A stretch of DNA of 64,000 nt from Prevotella sp. tf2-5 (GTDB lineage Bacteria; Bacteroidota; Bacteroidia; Bacteroidales; Bacteroidaceae): the NCBI RefSeq assembly GCF_900115435.1, contig NZ_FOWK01000007.1, forward strand, positions 117,617-181,616. Reading direction: 5' to 3'. Positions 25,669-35,379 of this stretch are shown here, piece by piece. Positions within the stretch are counted from its first letter, which is position 1; each line of letters starts with the position of its first letter. The notes beneath the pieces were generated by a model. The model made no database searches. It was not told the origin of the DNA and saw nothing but the letters and a program-made list of their open reading frames with translations. A program made the translations under genes and the position numbers.

Positions 25669-26907
25669 ATGAAGAATCTAAAGCTAAGAATGATGATGGG
25701 CGCTTTCCTCGCCCTCATGGTAATGTCAGGAAAGGCTCAGAAATGGGAACATCTCGCTGACACCCCGCAGATGGGATGGAGCACATGGAACAAATTTCAG
25801 GGAAATATCTCTGAGGAAGTGATTAAAGGTATTGCCGACGCCATGGTAGAGAATGGTTTGCGTGACGCTGGTTATACCTATATTAATATTGATGACTGCT
25901 GGCACGGAAAACGTGATGCAGACGGGTTCATCCAGGCTGACCCAGTGAAATTCCCCAATGGTATGAAGGCTGTTGCCGATTATGTCCACAGTAAAGGACT
26001 GAAACTAGGCATCTATAGTGATGCCGGAACAGGAACCTGTGCTGGTATGCCCGGTTCGTTGGGACATGAATACCAAGACGCCATCCAGTACGCCCGTTGG
26101 GGAGTAGACTATCTGAAATACGACTGGTGCAACACGACCAATGTGAATCCCCAAGGAGCCTATCAGTTAATCAGCGATGCGTTACGTGCTGCTGGTCGTC
26201 CCATCTTCCTCAGCATGTGTGAATGGGGCAATAGTCATCCTTGGAAATGGGCAAAGGAGATTGGTCATTCCTGGCGCACGACTCCTGATATCTGGTGTGA
26301 CTTTGATTCTTTGCGTGTCTTTGAGGCTGGCTACACCCAGTTTGGTGTGATGCAGTGCATCCAGTTCAACGACTCCCTTCGTCAGTATGCTGGAAAAGGT
26401 TACTGGAACGATCCTGACATGCTGGAGGTGGGTAATGGTATGACGGACAATGAGGACCGTGCTCATTTCACTATGTGGTGTATGATGGCTAGTCCACTCA
26501 TTCTGGGTAACGACCTCCGTTCCATGAGTGAGGCTACCAAAAACATCATTATGAACAAGGAGATGATAGCCATTGACCAGGACACACTAGGTATACAGGG
26601 ACTGCATTACTGTGATAAAGACGGACTGCAATTCTGGTTCAAGCCTCTTGCCGGAGGTGACTGGGCATTTACCATTCTCAATCCGACCAAACAGGATATC
26701 ACCTATGCACTCAACTGGCAAGATTTTAATCTGACAGACAAAGAGGTCAGCGGTCTAAGCACCTCATTTGACACAAAAGTCTATCAGGTATACAATCTGT
26801 GGACACATAAGATGGAAGGAAAGACTAATATCAAAAACAAGACAGAACGTAAACTGATGGTTAAAGCCCGTGACGTTGTCTCTTATCGTTTAATCATAAA
26901 ACCATAA
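25669..26907 (+). CDS. secreted GH27 alpha-galactosidase
   Basis: GH27 enzymes release alpha-1,6-galactose, here most likely from galactomannan side chains. After a signal peptide (to GKAQ) the barrel shows TPQMGWSTWNKFQG, YINIDDCWHG, GLKLGIYSDAGTGTCAG and YLKYDWCN, where Asp152 is the nucleophile. RTTPDIW carries the probable acid/base Asp207, and YWNDPDMLEVGNG follows. The C-terminal beta domain is the normal one (KQDITYALNWQDF onwards). The length is 412 aa from the ATG at 25669, chosen because the promoter lies inside the longer ORF. GH26 starts 2 bp after the stop. Confidence 0.95.
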   Translation: MKNLKLRMMMGAFLALMVMSGKAQKWEHLADTPQMGWSTWNKFQGNISEEVIKGIADAMVENGLRDAGYTYINIDDCWHGKRDADGFIQADPVKFPNGMKAVADYVHSKGLKLGIYSDAGTGTCAGMPGSLGHEYQDAIQYARWGVDYLKYDWCNTTNVNPQGAYQLISDALRAAGRPIFLSMCEWGNSHPWKWAKEIGHSWRTTPDIWCDFDSLRVFEAGYTQFGVMQCIQFNDSLRQYAGKGYWNDPDMLEVGNGMTDNEDRAHFTMWCMMASPLILGNDLRSMSEATKNIIMNKEMIAIDQDTLGIQGLHYCDKDGLQFWFKPLAGGDWAFTILNPTKQDITYALNWQDFNLTDKEVSGLSTSFDTKVYQVYNLWTHKMEGKTNIKNKTERKLMVKARDVVSYRLIIKP

Positions 26908-26909
26908 TC

Positions 26910-28478
26910 ATGAAAAGAACAACACTATCCCTTATCTTCCTTTTTTGCACGACCATCTGTGGCTTTGCCCAAGCCAGTACAAAGTTAGAGGCAGAGAAAG
27001 CCACTTATGTGAACTGTACGCTGATTTCCGATAACAAGTATTCGGGGGGAAAAGCACTTGAAATAACAGAAGAGAATGCAAAGATCACCTTTACCTATAA
27101 TAATTCGGAAAAAGGGAAATTTGCCGTCTATGTTGGCTACGACGGACTATATGGCGATAAGATGGCAAACCTTGCCGTCAATGGCAATGGCAGCTCTTTC
27201 CAGATTAAAGGTCAGGGAGAGACAACTGTTGGTATCTTTTTCATGAATAAAGGTAACAACACCATCGTTATCACTCCCAGTTGGACATGGTTCCGCATCG
27301 ACTACATTCGCATTGAGAAGGATAATAGTGTTTCTTTCCCGTTTAATATCTCGTCATCACCTGTGGATCCTCAGGCAACAGCCATTGCTAAGAAAGTATA
27401 CTCCTTCCTCTATAACAATTTTGGAAAGAAGACCATTTCTGGTATGATGACTGGTGACATGTCATCAGCCAACGGGAATGTAATACAGCATGACGACGTG
27501 AAGGCTGTCTATCAGGCATCTGGCAAATACCCTGCCCTCGTCGGTTTTGACTTTATGAACACGACAGGTGCTTATGAGAACGAGGATTGGGCTAAATCAT
27601 ATACCAATGATGTCATTGAATTAGCAAAAGACACCTGGCAGCGTGGAGGTATTCCTGTCTTCACGTGGCATTGGCGTGACCCTAGCCGCAATACTGGAGA
27701 ATTCTATTCTGACAAATGTAACATGAAGATTACCAATGCCCTCAAGACTGACGGTAGTTGGAACACATCCTCTACTCTTTATCAGAATATCATCAAGGAT
27801 ATCGATGCGATTGCCGACCATTTCCTGACACTGCAGAATGCAGGTGTTGCCTGCATTTTCCGTCCACTCCATGAATCGAGTGGCGGTTGGTTCTGGTGGG
27901 GACGAGAGGGAGCTGAACCTTTCAAGAAGCTCTACCATCTGCTTTACGATGAGATGGTGAATGTCAAGGGTGTACATAATGTCATCTGGGTATGGAATGC
28001 TGGGGAGTATGACCAGGACTGGAATCCTGGAGAAACCTATTATGATGTTGTATCGGCTGATATCTATAATAAAGCTTACGACTACTCCAGCAATTACGTC
28101 TTATTTGATAAACTCAAAGTACTCACAGGGGGCAAGAAGATTCTCGCTTTATCTGAGAACGGTCCCATCCCTGATATTGACAAAGAGTTTGATGAGGAAG
28201 CTGTATGGTCGTGGTGGATGCCTTGGTATCACACTTGGGGTGGAGGATATGTCAACCAGACCAGCAAAGAGGAATGGACAAAATGTATGAATGACGAACG
28301 TGTCGTCACCCTTGAGGACTTGTCTGCTGGGTGGGATGCCTATACGGATATCAAGATACGTAAGGTTGAGCGTCAGAATAGTCAGGCAATCTATGATCTC
28401 CAAGGGCGTCAGCTCTCAGAAATACCACGTAAAGGATTATATATCAGAGGAGGCAAAATCATGTATCACACAAAATAG
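26910..28478 (+). CDS. secreted GH26 beta-mannanase with an N-terminal CBM-like domain
   Basis: The 522-residue enzyme starts with a signal peptide (to FAQA). Next is a beta-sandwich of about 120 residues that resembles CBM35-type modules (KLEAEKATYVNCTLIS, FRIDYIRIEKD). The GH26 barrel follows with acid/base Glu322 in FRPLHESSGGWFWWG and nucleophile Glu416 in LALSENGPIPD. The end (IYDLQGRQLSEIPRKGLYIR) looks like the short C-terminal sorting domain of type IX secretion cargo, so cell-surface export is likely. GH26 mannanases cut the beta-1,4-mannan backbone. Together with GH27 and GH2 it forms a galactomannan-degrading set. The gene starts 2 bp after GH27. Confidence 0.93.
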   Translation: MKRTTLSLIFLFCTTICGFAQASTKLEAEKATYVNCTLISDNKYSGGKALEITEENAKITFTYNNSEKGKFAVYVGYDGLYGDKMANLAVNGNGSSFQIKGQGETTVGIFFMNKGNNTIVITPSWTWFRIDYIRIEKDNSVSFPFNISSSPVDPQATAIAKKVYSFLYNNFGKKTISGMMTGDMSSANGNVIQHDDVKAVYQASGKYPALVGFDFMNTTGAYENEDWAKSYTNDVIELAKDTWQRGGIPVFTWHWRDPSRNTGEFYSDKCNMKITNALKTDGSWNTSSTLYQNIIKDIDAIADHFLTLQNAGVACIFRPLHESSGGWFWWGREGAEPFKKLYHLLYDEMVNVKGVHNVIWVWNAGEYDQDWNPGETYYDVVSADIYNKAYDYSSNYVLFDKLKVLTGGKKILALSENGPIPDIDKEFDEEAVWSWWMPWYHTWGGGYVNQTSKEEWTKCMNDERVVTLEDLSAGWDAYTDIKIRKVERQNSQAIYDLQGRQLSEIPRKGLYIRGGKIMYHTK

Positions 28479-28492
28479 TTAAACCACCAAAT

Positions 28493-30931
28493 ATGAACCC
28501 AAGAAAACTGATAATGGTAGTGGCCGTCTGGATGGGCATCGCTACCTTGAATGCACAAAACGCCAGAGAGACTATCCGATTGGATGATGGATGGAAATTC
28601 GCCTTTGGTAATGCTTCTGACCCTGCCAAGGATTTCGGATGCGGAACGGAATACTTTAACTATCTGACCAAAGCGAACTCGATTCACAACGAGGGTCCTT
28701 ATTCCGCTAAATTTGACGACTCAAAATGGGAGGAGGTACGGATTCCTCACGACTGGGTAACGACTCTGCCCTATGCACAGAAAGCAAGTCATTCCCATGG
28801 TTATAAGACCGTCGGATATAAGTATCCGGAGACCAGTGTGGGATGGTATCGTAAGAGCATCCATATCGAGAAAGAAGACCTTGGCAAACAGATCAGTTTG
28901 CAGTTCGATGGTATTTTCCGCAATGCACGGGTGTGGTTCAACGGTTTTTATCTGGGTACAGAGCCCAGCGGTTATGCCACCCAGGTCTATGACGTGACAG
29001 AATATGTGAACTATGGGGGTGACAACCTCATCTGCGTCCGTGCCGATGCCACCCTGGAGGAAGGCTGGTTCTATGAGGGAGCAGGAATCTACCGTGATGC
29101 GTGGCTCATCAAGACAGGCACTATCAGTGTGGCACCCTTTGGTACTTTTGTCTATGCTGACTTGAAATCACCATATGACAAAACCGTCGTACATATCGAT
29201 ACAGAGATTCATAACAGCACGTTGGACGGACAATCCTGTCAGATTGAACAACGTTTGTTGGACGCTGATGGCAAAGAGGTGGGAAAAGCCACCGCTGCCA
29301 CCCTTGATTTGCAAGGTAAGCAGACGAGTGGTTGCAAGCAGCAGCTGACATTCAACAATCCTCATCTGTGGAGCACGACAGACCCTTACCTCTATCAGGT
29401 AGAGACCACCATTAAGGTGAATGGTCTGGTGACCGATGTCTATATCACGACGACAGGTTTCCGTGAGGTCGCTTTTGATGCCGATAAGGGGTTCCTACTG
29501 AATGGCAAACCTATGGAATTGAAGGGTGTCAATCTGCACCAAGACCATGCCGGTGTGGGCGCCGCCATCCCTGATGCGTTACAAGCATGGCGCATCCAAC
29601 AATTGAAGCAATTCGGTTGTAATGCCTATCGTGCCTCCCATAACCCGATGACACCAGCACTCCTTGACATCTGCGACCGTGAGGGTATCCTCGTCATTGA
29701 CGAAAACCGTCTGACAGGTATCAACACAGAACATCTGCGCCTGTTGGAGAATATGATCAAGCGTGACCGCAATCATCCATCTGTCATTCTTTGGAGCGAT
29801 GGTAACGAGGAATGGGGCATCGAGAATACCATCCAAGGTACTCGGATTGCGGCAGCTATGAGGGAATATACCAGGTTGCTCGACCCTACCCGCCATTCGA
29901 CCATCGCCAATGCAGGAGGTGGAGAAATGATCAAAGGACTTGATGTCGTGGGCTTTAACTATATTATGCAGAATGATGTGGACAACCGTAAGAAGGATCA
30001 TCCCACATGGAAGATCGTAGGTACCGAGGAGACAACAGGTTGTGGGACACGTGGTGTCTATTTCAATAGTCCCGACCAACCAGGACACATGGTAGCCATG
30101 AATCGCGACACGACTCACCATCATATCGAGAACGTTATCGAGCGTGGCTGGCAGTTCTATGCCGACCGTCCATGGGCGGCAGGACTATTCTATTGGACAG
30201 GTTTCGACTACCGTGGAGAGCCCAACCCCTTGTCATATCCTGCTCACGACTCGGAATTCGGCATCCTTGACTATTGTGGGTTCTGGAAAGACGAGGCATG
30301 GTATCTGAAGTCATGGTGGACCGACGAGCCTACTCTCCATCTCTTCCCTCACTGGAACCTGCAAGGTCATGAAGGTGAGGAGATAGAGCTATGGGCATAC
30401 AGCAACTGCGACGAGGTAGAATTGATCGTCAATGGAAAGAAACTTGGACGACAAGCAATGCCAAAGAACGGGCACTTGAAATGGAAAGCGACCTATCAAC
30501 CCGGCAAGGTGATAGCCATCGGCTATAAGAATGGCAAGCGTATCCTCACTGAGACATTAGAGACCACCAAACCTGCCGATAAGATTATCATGACAAGCGA
30601 CAAACAGACGATCACAGCCGACGGACTGGATGTTGCCGTCGTGAACATAGAACTGAAGGATGCTAAGGGACGTTTCGTTCCTGATGCCTGTCCTATGCTC
30701 ACCTTCCGTCTGGAGGGTAATGGACGCATCATCGGCGCAGGCAATGGCGATCCTTCCTATCTTGGTGCCGACCATCCGAAGAACAAAGACTGTAAGGAGT
30801 TCAGTATCCCTGCTTTCAACGGCTATGCCCAAGTACTGATACAAAGTAATCGTGATGCAGGGAATATCCAGTTGAAGTGCCTTGCTGACGGATTGAAAGA
30901 CGGTAGTATCAATATCCAGTCTGTTCCATAA
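28493..30931 (+). CDS. GH2 beta-galactosidase/beta-mannosidase-like enzyme
   Basis: The 812-residue protein has a signal peptide (to LNAQ) and the full GH2 layout: a jelly-roll sugar-binding domain (WKFAFGNASD to VYDVTEYVN), an Ig-like domain and a TIM barrel. C-terminal Ig-like modules follow (EIELWAYSNCDEVELIVNGK; DGLDVAVVNIELKD). The acid/base is Glu439 in VILWSDGNEEWG and the nucleophile is probably Glu512 in KIVGTEETTG. GNGDPSYLGADHP near the end is common in Bacteroides GH2 beta-galactosidases. The context would suit beta-mannosidase or beta-galactosidase trimming of mannan oligosaccharides; sequence alone does not decide. It follows GH26 by 14 bp and ends before a strong terminator. 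Confidence 0.92.
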   Translation: MNPRKLIMVVAVWMGIATLNAQNARETIRLDDGWKFAFGNASDPAKDFGCGTEYFNYLTKANSIHNEGPYSAKFDDSKWEEVRIPHDWVTTLPYAQKASHSHGYKTVGYKYPETSVGWYRKSIHIEKEDLGKQISLQFDGIFRNARVWFNGFYLGTEPSGYATQVYDVTEYVNYGGDNLICVRADATLEEGWFYEGAGIYRDAWLIKTGTISVAPFGTFVYADLKSPYDKTVVHIDTEIHNSTLDGQSCQIEQRLLDADGKEVGKATAATLDLQGKQTSGCKQQLTFNNPHLWSTTDPYLYQVETTIKVNGLVTDVYITTTGFREVAFDADKGFLLNGKPMELKGVNLHQDHAGVGAAIPDALQAWRIQQLKQFGCNAYRASHNPMTPALLDICDREGILVIDENRLTGINTEHLRLLENMIKRDRNHPSVILWSDGNEEWGIENTIQGTRIAAAMREYTRLLDPTRHSTIANAGGGEMIKGLDVVGFNYIMQNDVDNRKKDHPTWKIVGTEETTGCGTRGVYFNSPDQPGHMVAMNRDTTHHHIENVIERGWQFYADRPWAAGLFYWTGFDYRGEPNPLSYPAHDSEFGILDYCGFWKDEAWYLKSWWTDEPTLHLFPHWNLQGHEGEEIELWAYSNCDEVELIVNGKKLGRQAMPKNGHLKWKATYQPGKVIAIGYKNGKRILTETLETTKPADKIIMTSDKQTITADGLDVAVVNIELKDAKGRFVPDACPMLTFRLEGNGRIIGAGNGDPSYLGADHPKNKDCKEFSIPAFNGYAQVLIQSNRDAGNIQLKCLADGLKDGSINIQSVP

Positions 30932-30957
30932 AGCAGAAAAGAAAGCGATACGCATAA

Positions 30958-30994
30958 AAGTCGGGGAAATACTTTGTATTTCTCTGGCTTTTTT
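30958..30994 (+). terminator. terminator of the GH27-GH26-GH2 operon
   Basis: A 15-bp stem (left arm AAGTCGGGGAAATAC at 30958-30972, right arm GTATTTCTCTGGCTT at 30976-30990, with several G-T pairs) has a TTT loop and is followed by TTTT. The alaS promoter -33 box (TTTG) sits in and beside the loop. Confidence 0.85.
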
Positions 30995-31003
30995 GTAATT
31001 TTG
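30973..31003 (+). promoter_or_regulatory. promoter of alaS
   Basis: TTTG at 30973-30976 and TAATTTTG at 30996-31003 are 19 bp apart and lie 30 bp upstream of the alaS start codon. The -33 box overlaps the upstream terminator hairpin. Confidence 0.75.
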
Positions 31004-31033
31004 CAGTCAAAATACAAAATACTTAGATAAAAT

Positions 31034-33700
31034 ATGATGACAGCTAACGAGATTCGCGAATCGTTTAAGAAGTTTTTCGAGCAGAAGCAACACGCTATTG
31101 TACCCTCTGCCCCGATGGTAATTAAAGATGACCCTACCCTGATGTTCACCAATGCAGGTATGAACCAGTGGAAGGATATTATATTGGGAACACGTGACCC
31201 AGAGCCACGCCGCCGTGCCGATACCCAAAAATGTCTGCGTGTCAGCGGTAAGCATAACGACTTGGAGGAAGTAGGTCATGACACCTACCACCACACCATG
31301 TTCGAGATGTTAGGCAACTGGTCGTTTGGTGACTATTTCAAGGAAGGTGCCATCGATATGGCATGGGAGTATCTGGTAGATGTGCTGAAACTGAATCCAG
31401 AAGATCTCTATGTTACCGTATTCGAGGGTTCACCCGAAGAGAATATCCCTCGTGATGACGAGGCCGCACAATACTGGGCAAAGCATGTTCCTGCTGACCA
31501 TATCATCAATGGTAATAAGCACGATAACTTCTGGGAGATGGGCGACACAGGTCCCTGTGGTCCTTGTTCTGAGATTCACGTAGACTCTCGTACCCCAGAA
31601 CAAAAGGCCGCCTCAGGTAAGACGGGACGTGAACTTGTCAACCAGGACGACCCTCAGGTCATTGAGATCTGGAACCTTGTGTTCATGCAGTTCAACCGCA
31701 AGGCTGACGGATCGTTGGAGAAACTCTCCATGAATGTCATTGACACTGGTATGGGCTTCGAGCGTCTGGTACGTATGATGCAGGGTAAGCACTCCAACTA
31801 CGATACTGATGTCTTCCAGCCTATCATCAAAACAGAACAGGACATCACTGGTCTGAAGTATTTCACCTTTGAAGAGGAAACAGAGAGTCCCATCAGCAAG
31901 GAGCAAGATGCCATCAACGTTGCCATGCGTGTTTGTGCTGACCACCTTCGTGCCGTCGCTTTCTCGATTGCCGACGGACAACTGCCCAGCAACGCCAAGG
32001 CAGGTTATGTCATCCGACGTATCCTGCGTCGTGCCGTACGCTATGCTTATACCTTCCTCGGACAAAAGGACGGCTTCCTCTACAAATTGATTCCCACCCT
32101 CGTCCATGAGATGGGTGATGCCTTCCCTGAGCTGAAGGCACAGCAGACACTGATTACCAAGGTCATCAAGGAGGAAGAGGACTCTTTCCTGCGTACCCTT
32201 GACAAAGGTATCGCCCTGCTCGACAAGGCGATGGAAGAGCTTAAGGCACAGGGTAAGAACCAATTAGACGGTGTTCAGGCTTTCCGTCTGTTCGACACCT
32301 ATGGATTCCCCCTCGACCTTACAGAGCTGATCTGTCGTGAGAACGGCTTCACCGTTGATGAGGAGCAGTTTAATGTAGAGATGCAGAAACAGAAAGAGCG
32401 TGCCCGCAATGCCGCTGCCGTCGAGAATAGCGACTGGACAGAACTAACACCAGGTGAGCAGCAGTTCGTCGGCTACGACTATACCGAATACAACTGTCAT
32501 ATCCTGCGCTATCGCAAGGTGACACAGAAGAAAAATGAGTTTTACGAACTCGTCCTTGACGCCACACCATTCTATGGTGAGATGGGTGGACAGGTTGGTG
32601 ACGCTGGTGTCCTCGTCAACGAAAACGAGACCATCGATATCATCGATACCAAACGTGAAAACAACCAGAGCGTACATATCGTCAAGCAACTGCCTAAGGA
32701 TCCGACGGCAGAGTTTATGGCATGCGTGGATACTGACAAACGGAATGCCTCTGCTGCCAACCATACCGCTACCCACCTTCTCGACTATGCGTTGAAGCAG
32801 GTATTGGGCGACCACGTAGAGCAAAAGGGTTCTTTTGTCTCTTCTGACACACTGCGTTTCGATTTCTCCCATTTCGAGAAAGTCAGCGACGAACAGTTGC
32901 GCGAGGTAGAACGGATGGTCAATGATATGATTCGTCAGGACATCCATATCGACGAGCATCGTGATATTCCTTTCGACGAGGCGAAGAAGCTCGGTGCCAT
33001 CGCCCTCTTCGGTGAGAAATACGGTGACAAGGTACGTGTGGTACGCTTCGGACCGTCTTGTGAGTTCTGTGGTGGTATCCATGCTTCCTCAACAGGTCGT
33101 ATCGGCTTCTTTAAGATTATCTCTGAGAGTAGTGTTGCCGCTGGTATCCGTCGTATTGAGGCCACCACAGGTAAGGACTGCGAGGAGCGGTTCTACCAGA
33201 TGGAAGACATCCTGAAGAATATCAAGTCGTTCTTTAATAACGCGAAGGATCTGCAGGGGGTTATCCGGAAATATATCGAGGAACACGACTCTATGAAGAA
33301 GGAAATTGAAGGTTTCCAGGCACAAGCCGTCGAACGTGCAGCTCAACGACTAGTTGAGAAGGCTCGTGTGGTGAACGGTGTGAAGGTCATCACGACCGTA
33401 CTGCCCATGGCTCCTGCTGCCGCCAAGGACCTTGCCTTCAAAGTACGTGCCAATGTCGAAGGCTCACTGCTTTGTGTCATCGGCTCTCACGACAATAACA
33501 AGCCTCAATTGTCCATCATGATGAGTGACGATATGGTCAGCGATCATGGTCTGAATGCAGGTCAGATGGTTCGTGAGGCAGCCAAACTCATCCAGGGCGG
33601 TGGTGGCGGACAGCCTCATTTCGCTCAGGCAGGCGGTAAGAGTGTTGACGGACTCAGCGCTGCCGTCGATAAAGTGATAGAGCTTGCCGACCTATCCTAA
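31034..33700 (+). CDS. alaS: alanine--tRNA ligase AlaS
   Basis: AlaRS charges tRNA-Ala and edits mischarged Ser and Gly. At 888 residues it is of normal length. The class II catalytic core begins [22 protein letters not shown] and includes [35 protein letters not shown] and [14 protein letters not shown]. The tRNA-recognition helical domain follows. The editing domain has [12 protein letters not shown] and [16 protein letters not shown] (zinc-binding His/Cys), and the DHHA1 C-terminal domain ends [15 protein letters not shown]. The gene has its own promoter and stands alone; the next gene starts after a 68-bp repeat-filled gap. Nothing in it looks altered. Confidence 0.98.
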   Translation: MMTANEIRESFKKFFEQKQHAIVPSAPMVIKDDPTLMFTNAGMNQWKDIILGTRDPEPRRRADTQKCLRVSGKHNDLEEVGHDTYHHTMFEMLGNWSFGDYFKEGAIDMAWEYLVDVLKLNPEDLYVTVFEGSPEENIPRDDEAAQYWAKHVPADHIINGNKHDNFWEMGDTGPCGPCSEIHVDSRTPEQKAASGKTGRELVNQDDPQVIEIWNLVFMQFNRKADGSLEKLSMNVIDTGMGFERLVRMMQGKHSNYDTDVFQPIIKTEQDITGLKYFTFEEETESPISKEQDAINVAMRVCADHLRAVAFSIADGQLPSNAKAGYVIRRILRRAVRYAYTFLGQKDGFLYKLIPTLVHEMGDAFPELKAQQTLITKVIKEEEDSFLRTLDKGIALLDKAMEELKAQGKNQLDGVQAFRLFDTYGFPLDLTELICRENGFTVDEEQFNVEMQKQKERARNAAAVENSDWTELTPGEQQFVGYDYTEYNCHILRYRKVTQKKNEFYELVLDATPFYGEMGGQVGDAGVLVNENETIDIIDTKRENNQSVHIVKQLPKDPTAEFMACVDTDKRNASAANHTATHLLDYALKQVLGDHVEQKGSFVSSDTLRFDFSHFEKVSDEQLREVERMVNDMIRQDIHIDEHRDIPFDEAKKLGAIALFGEKYGDKVRVVRFGPSCEFCGGIHASSTGRIGFFKIISESSVAAGIRRIEATTGKDCEERFYQMEDILKNIKSFFNNAKDLQGVIRKYIEEHDSMKKEIEGFQAQAVERAAQRLVEKARVVNGVKVITTVLPMAPAAAKDLAFKVRANVEGSLLCVIGSHDNNKPQLSIMMSDDMVSDHGLNAGQMVREAAKLIQGGGGGQPHFAQAGGKSVDGLSAAVDKVIELADLS

Positions 33701-33704
33701 TCTT

Positions 33705-33760
33705 CGGAATTACGGAATCACGAAATCTCGGAATCACGATATAACGAAACAACGAAAACT
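33705..33760 (+). repeat. 8-bp tandem repeat upstream of the HerA-like gene
   Basis: CG dinucleotides recur at exactly 8-bp intervals (33705, 33713, 33721, 33729, 33737, 33745, 33753). Each begins a unit such as CGGAATTA, CGGAATCA, CGAAATCT or CGAAACAA. The seven units fill the spacer between alaS and the next gene and end 8 bp before its start codon. Confidence 0.85.
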
Positions 33761-33768
33761 ATAAAACT

Positions 33769-35361
33769 ATGTACGACAAAGAACGCGGGCTGTATATCGC
33801 CCATTGCGCTAACGGCGCACTTAGCATCACTGGTAAGATGGCTAACCGCCATGGACTCATCGCAGGTGCTACAGGTACTGGTAAGACGGTCACCCTGCAA
33901 GTGATGGCAGAGACTTTCTGTCAGGCAGGCGTACCTTGTTTCATGGCTGATATGAAAGGAGACCTCAGTGGTATCTCTCAAGTTGGTAAGATGAGTGGTT
34001 TCATTGAGAAACGACTCCCAGAGTTCGGCATCGAGAACCCAGAGTTTCAGGCTTGTCCCGTCCGTTTCTTTGACGTATTCGGTGAACAGGGGCACCCCAT
34101 GCGTGCCACTATCTCACAGATGGGACCGCAGTTGCTGTCACGCCTTATGGGACTTAACGAGACACAGGACGGTGTCCTGAATATCGTGTTCCGTATCGCT
34201 GACGAGCGAGGATTGTTACTCATTGATGTGAAAGACCTGCGCTCGATGCTTGACTGGGTATCTAAGAACGCCAAGGACTACACGACGAAATATGGTAATA
34301 TCTCCTCTGCCACTATCGGAGCCATCCAGCGCTCCCTCCTGCAGTTAGAGAATCAGGGTGCCGACAAGTTCTTCGGTGAGCCCTCTTTTGACATCTACGA
34401 CCTCATGCAGTGTGAGGGCGGCAAGGGTGTGATGAACGTGCTTGCCGCAGACAAGTTGATGCTGCAGCCCAAGCTCTACTCCACCTATCTGTTGTGGCTC
34501 CTCTCAGAGCTCTACACCACCCTGCCCGAAGTGGGAGACCTCGCCCTGCCGAAACTCGTGTTCTTCTTCGACGAGGCACACATGTTGTTTACCGATACCT
34601 CTAAGGCGTTGCTCGACAAGATAGAACAGGTCATCCGACTCATCCGCTCAAAGGGTGTGGGTATTTACTTCATCACCCAGAGTCCCAGTGATATCCCTGA
34701 GAACATCCTCGGACAGTTGGGTAATCGTGTACAGCATGCTCTGCGTGCCTATACCCCGAAAGACCAGAAAGCGGTGAAGACGGCAGCGGACACTTTCCGT
34801 GCCAACCCGGCATTTAAGACCGACGAGGCGATTATGAACCTGGAGACAGGTGAGGCTCTTGTCAGCTTCCTTGATGAGAAGGGCGCTCCTTCTATCGTAG
34901 AGCGTGCCAAGATTCTCTTCCCACTCTCCCAGATAGGAGCAGTGACGGAAGGACAACGTCTCGATATCATCAAGCAGAGTCGTATCTATGGCAAATACGA
35001 TACACCTGTTGATCGTGAGAGTGCCTTTGAGGTACTGCTGAAGGAGGCAGAGGAGAGAGCCCTTGCTGAAACTTCCGAGAACACCGAGAACACCGAGATC
35101 TCAGAGAGTTCCGAGAAGCCTGCCAAGGAAGAGAAGAAGAAGCCTGGTATGATGAGTAAGGTGCTGAAGGCGATTATCACAGCCATCACCTCTACCCTCG
35201 CCGCCATCCTGGGCACCTATGTCAGCGACAAGATAACAGGTAAGAAGACCAAGTCCAGGACTTCCGCAACAGGTCGTGTGGTGAAGAATGCCACCAGTGC
35301 CGCTACCCGTTCTGCGACGAGGGAGCTCACCCGTGACATCCTTGGTAACTTAATCAAATAA
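33769..35361 (+). CDS. HerA-like helicase/ATPase (DUF853 family)
   Basis: This 530-residue ATPase belongs to the HerA/FtsK-like group known as DUF853 (YjgR-like). Walker A is [13 protein letters not shown] (near residue 33), then [13 protein letters not shown]; Walker B is [13 protein letters not shown], with [31 protein letters not shown] nearby (two segments). The family is cytosolic and of unclear function, perhaps DNA translocation. Its C-terminal part differs from the core: a stretch of Glu, Asn and Ser with 9-bp repeats ([15 protein letters not shown]), a Lys-rich hinge, then a short hydrophobic segment ([21 protein letters not shown]) that could reach the membrane. It lies between alaS and nhaD. 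Confidence 0.9.
   Translation: MYDKERGLYIAHCANGALSITGKMANRHGLIAGATGTGKTVTLQVMAETFCQAGVPCFMADMKGDLSGISQVGKMSGFIEKRLPEFGIENPEFQACPVRFFDVFGEQGHPMRATISQMGPQLLSRLMGLNETQDGVLNIVFRIADERGLLLIDVKDLRSMLDWVSKNAKDYTTKYGNISSATIGAIQRSLLQLENQGADKFFGEPSFDIYDLMQCEGGKGVMNVLAADKLMLQPKLYSTYLLWLLSELYTTLPEVGDLALPKLVFFFDEAHMLFTDTSKALLDKIEQVIRLIRSKGVGIYFITQSPSDIPENILGQLGNRVQHALRAYTPKDQKAVKTAADTFRANPAFKTDEAIMNLETGEALVSFLDEKGAPSIVERAKILFPLSQIGAVTEGQRLDIIKQSRIYGKYDTPVDRESAFEVLLKEAEERALAETSENTENTEISESSEKPAKEEKKKPGMMSKVLKAIITAITSTLAAILGTYVSDKITGKKTKSRTSATGRVVKNATSAATRSATRELTRDILGNLIK
35075..35101 (+). repeat. 9-bp repeat in the HerA-like ATPase linker
   Basis: Two exact copies of CCGAGAACA (35075-35083, 35084-35092) and a third, altered copy encode a Ser/Thr-Glu-Asn linker. 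The amino-acid pattern is like the FtsH C-terminal tail at 2883-2927. Confidence 0.75.
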
Positions 35362-35379
35362 ACTATTTATAATAATACT

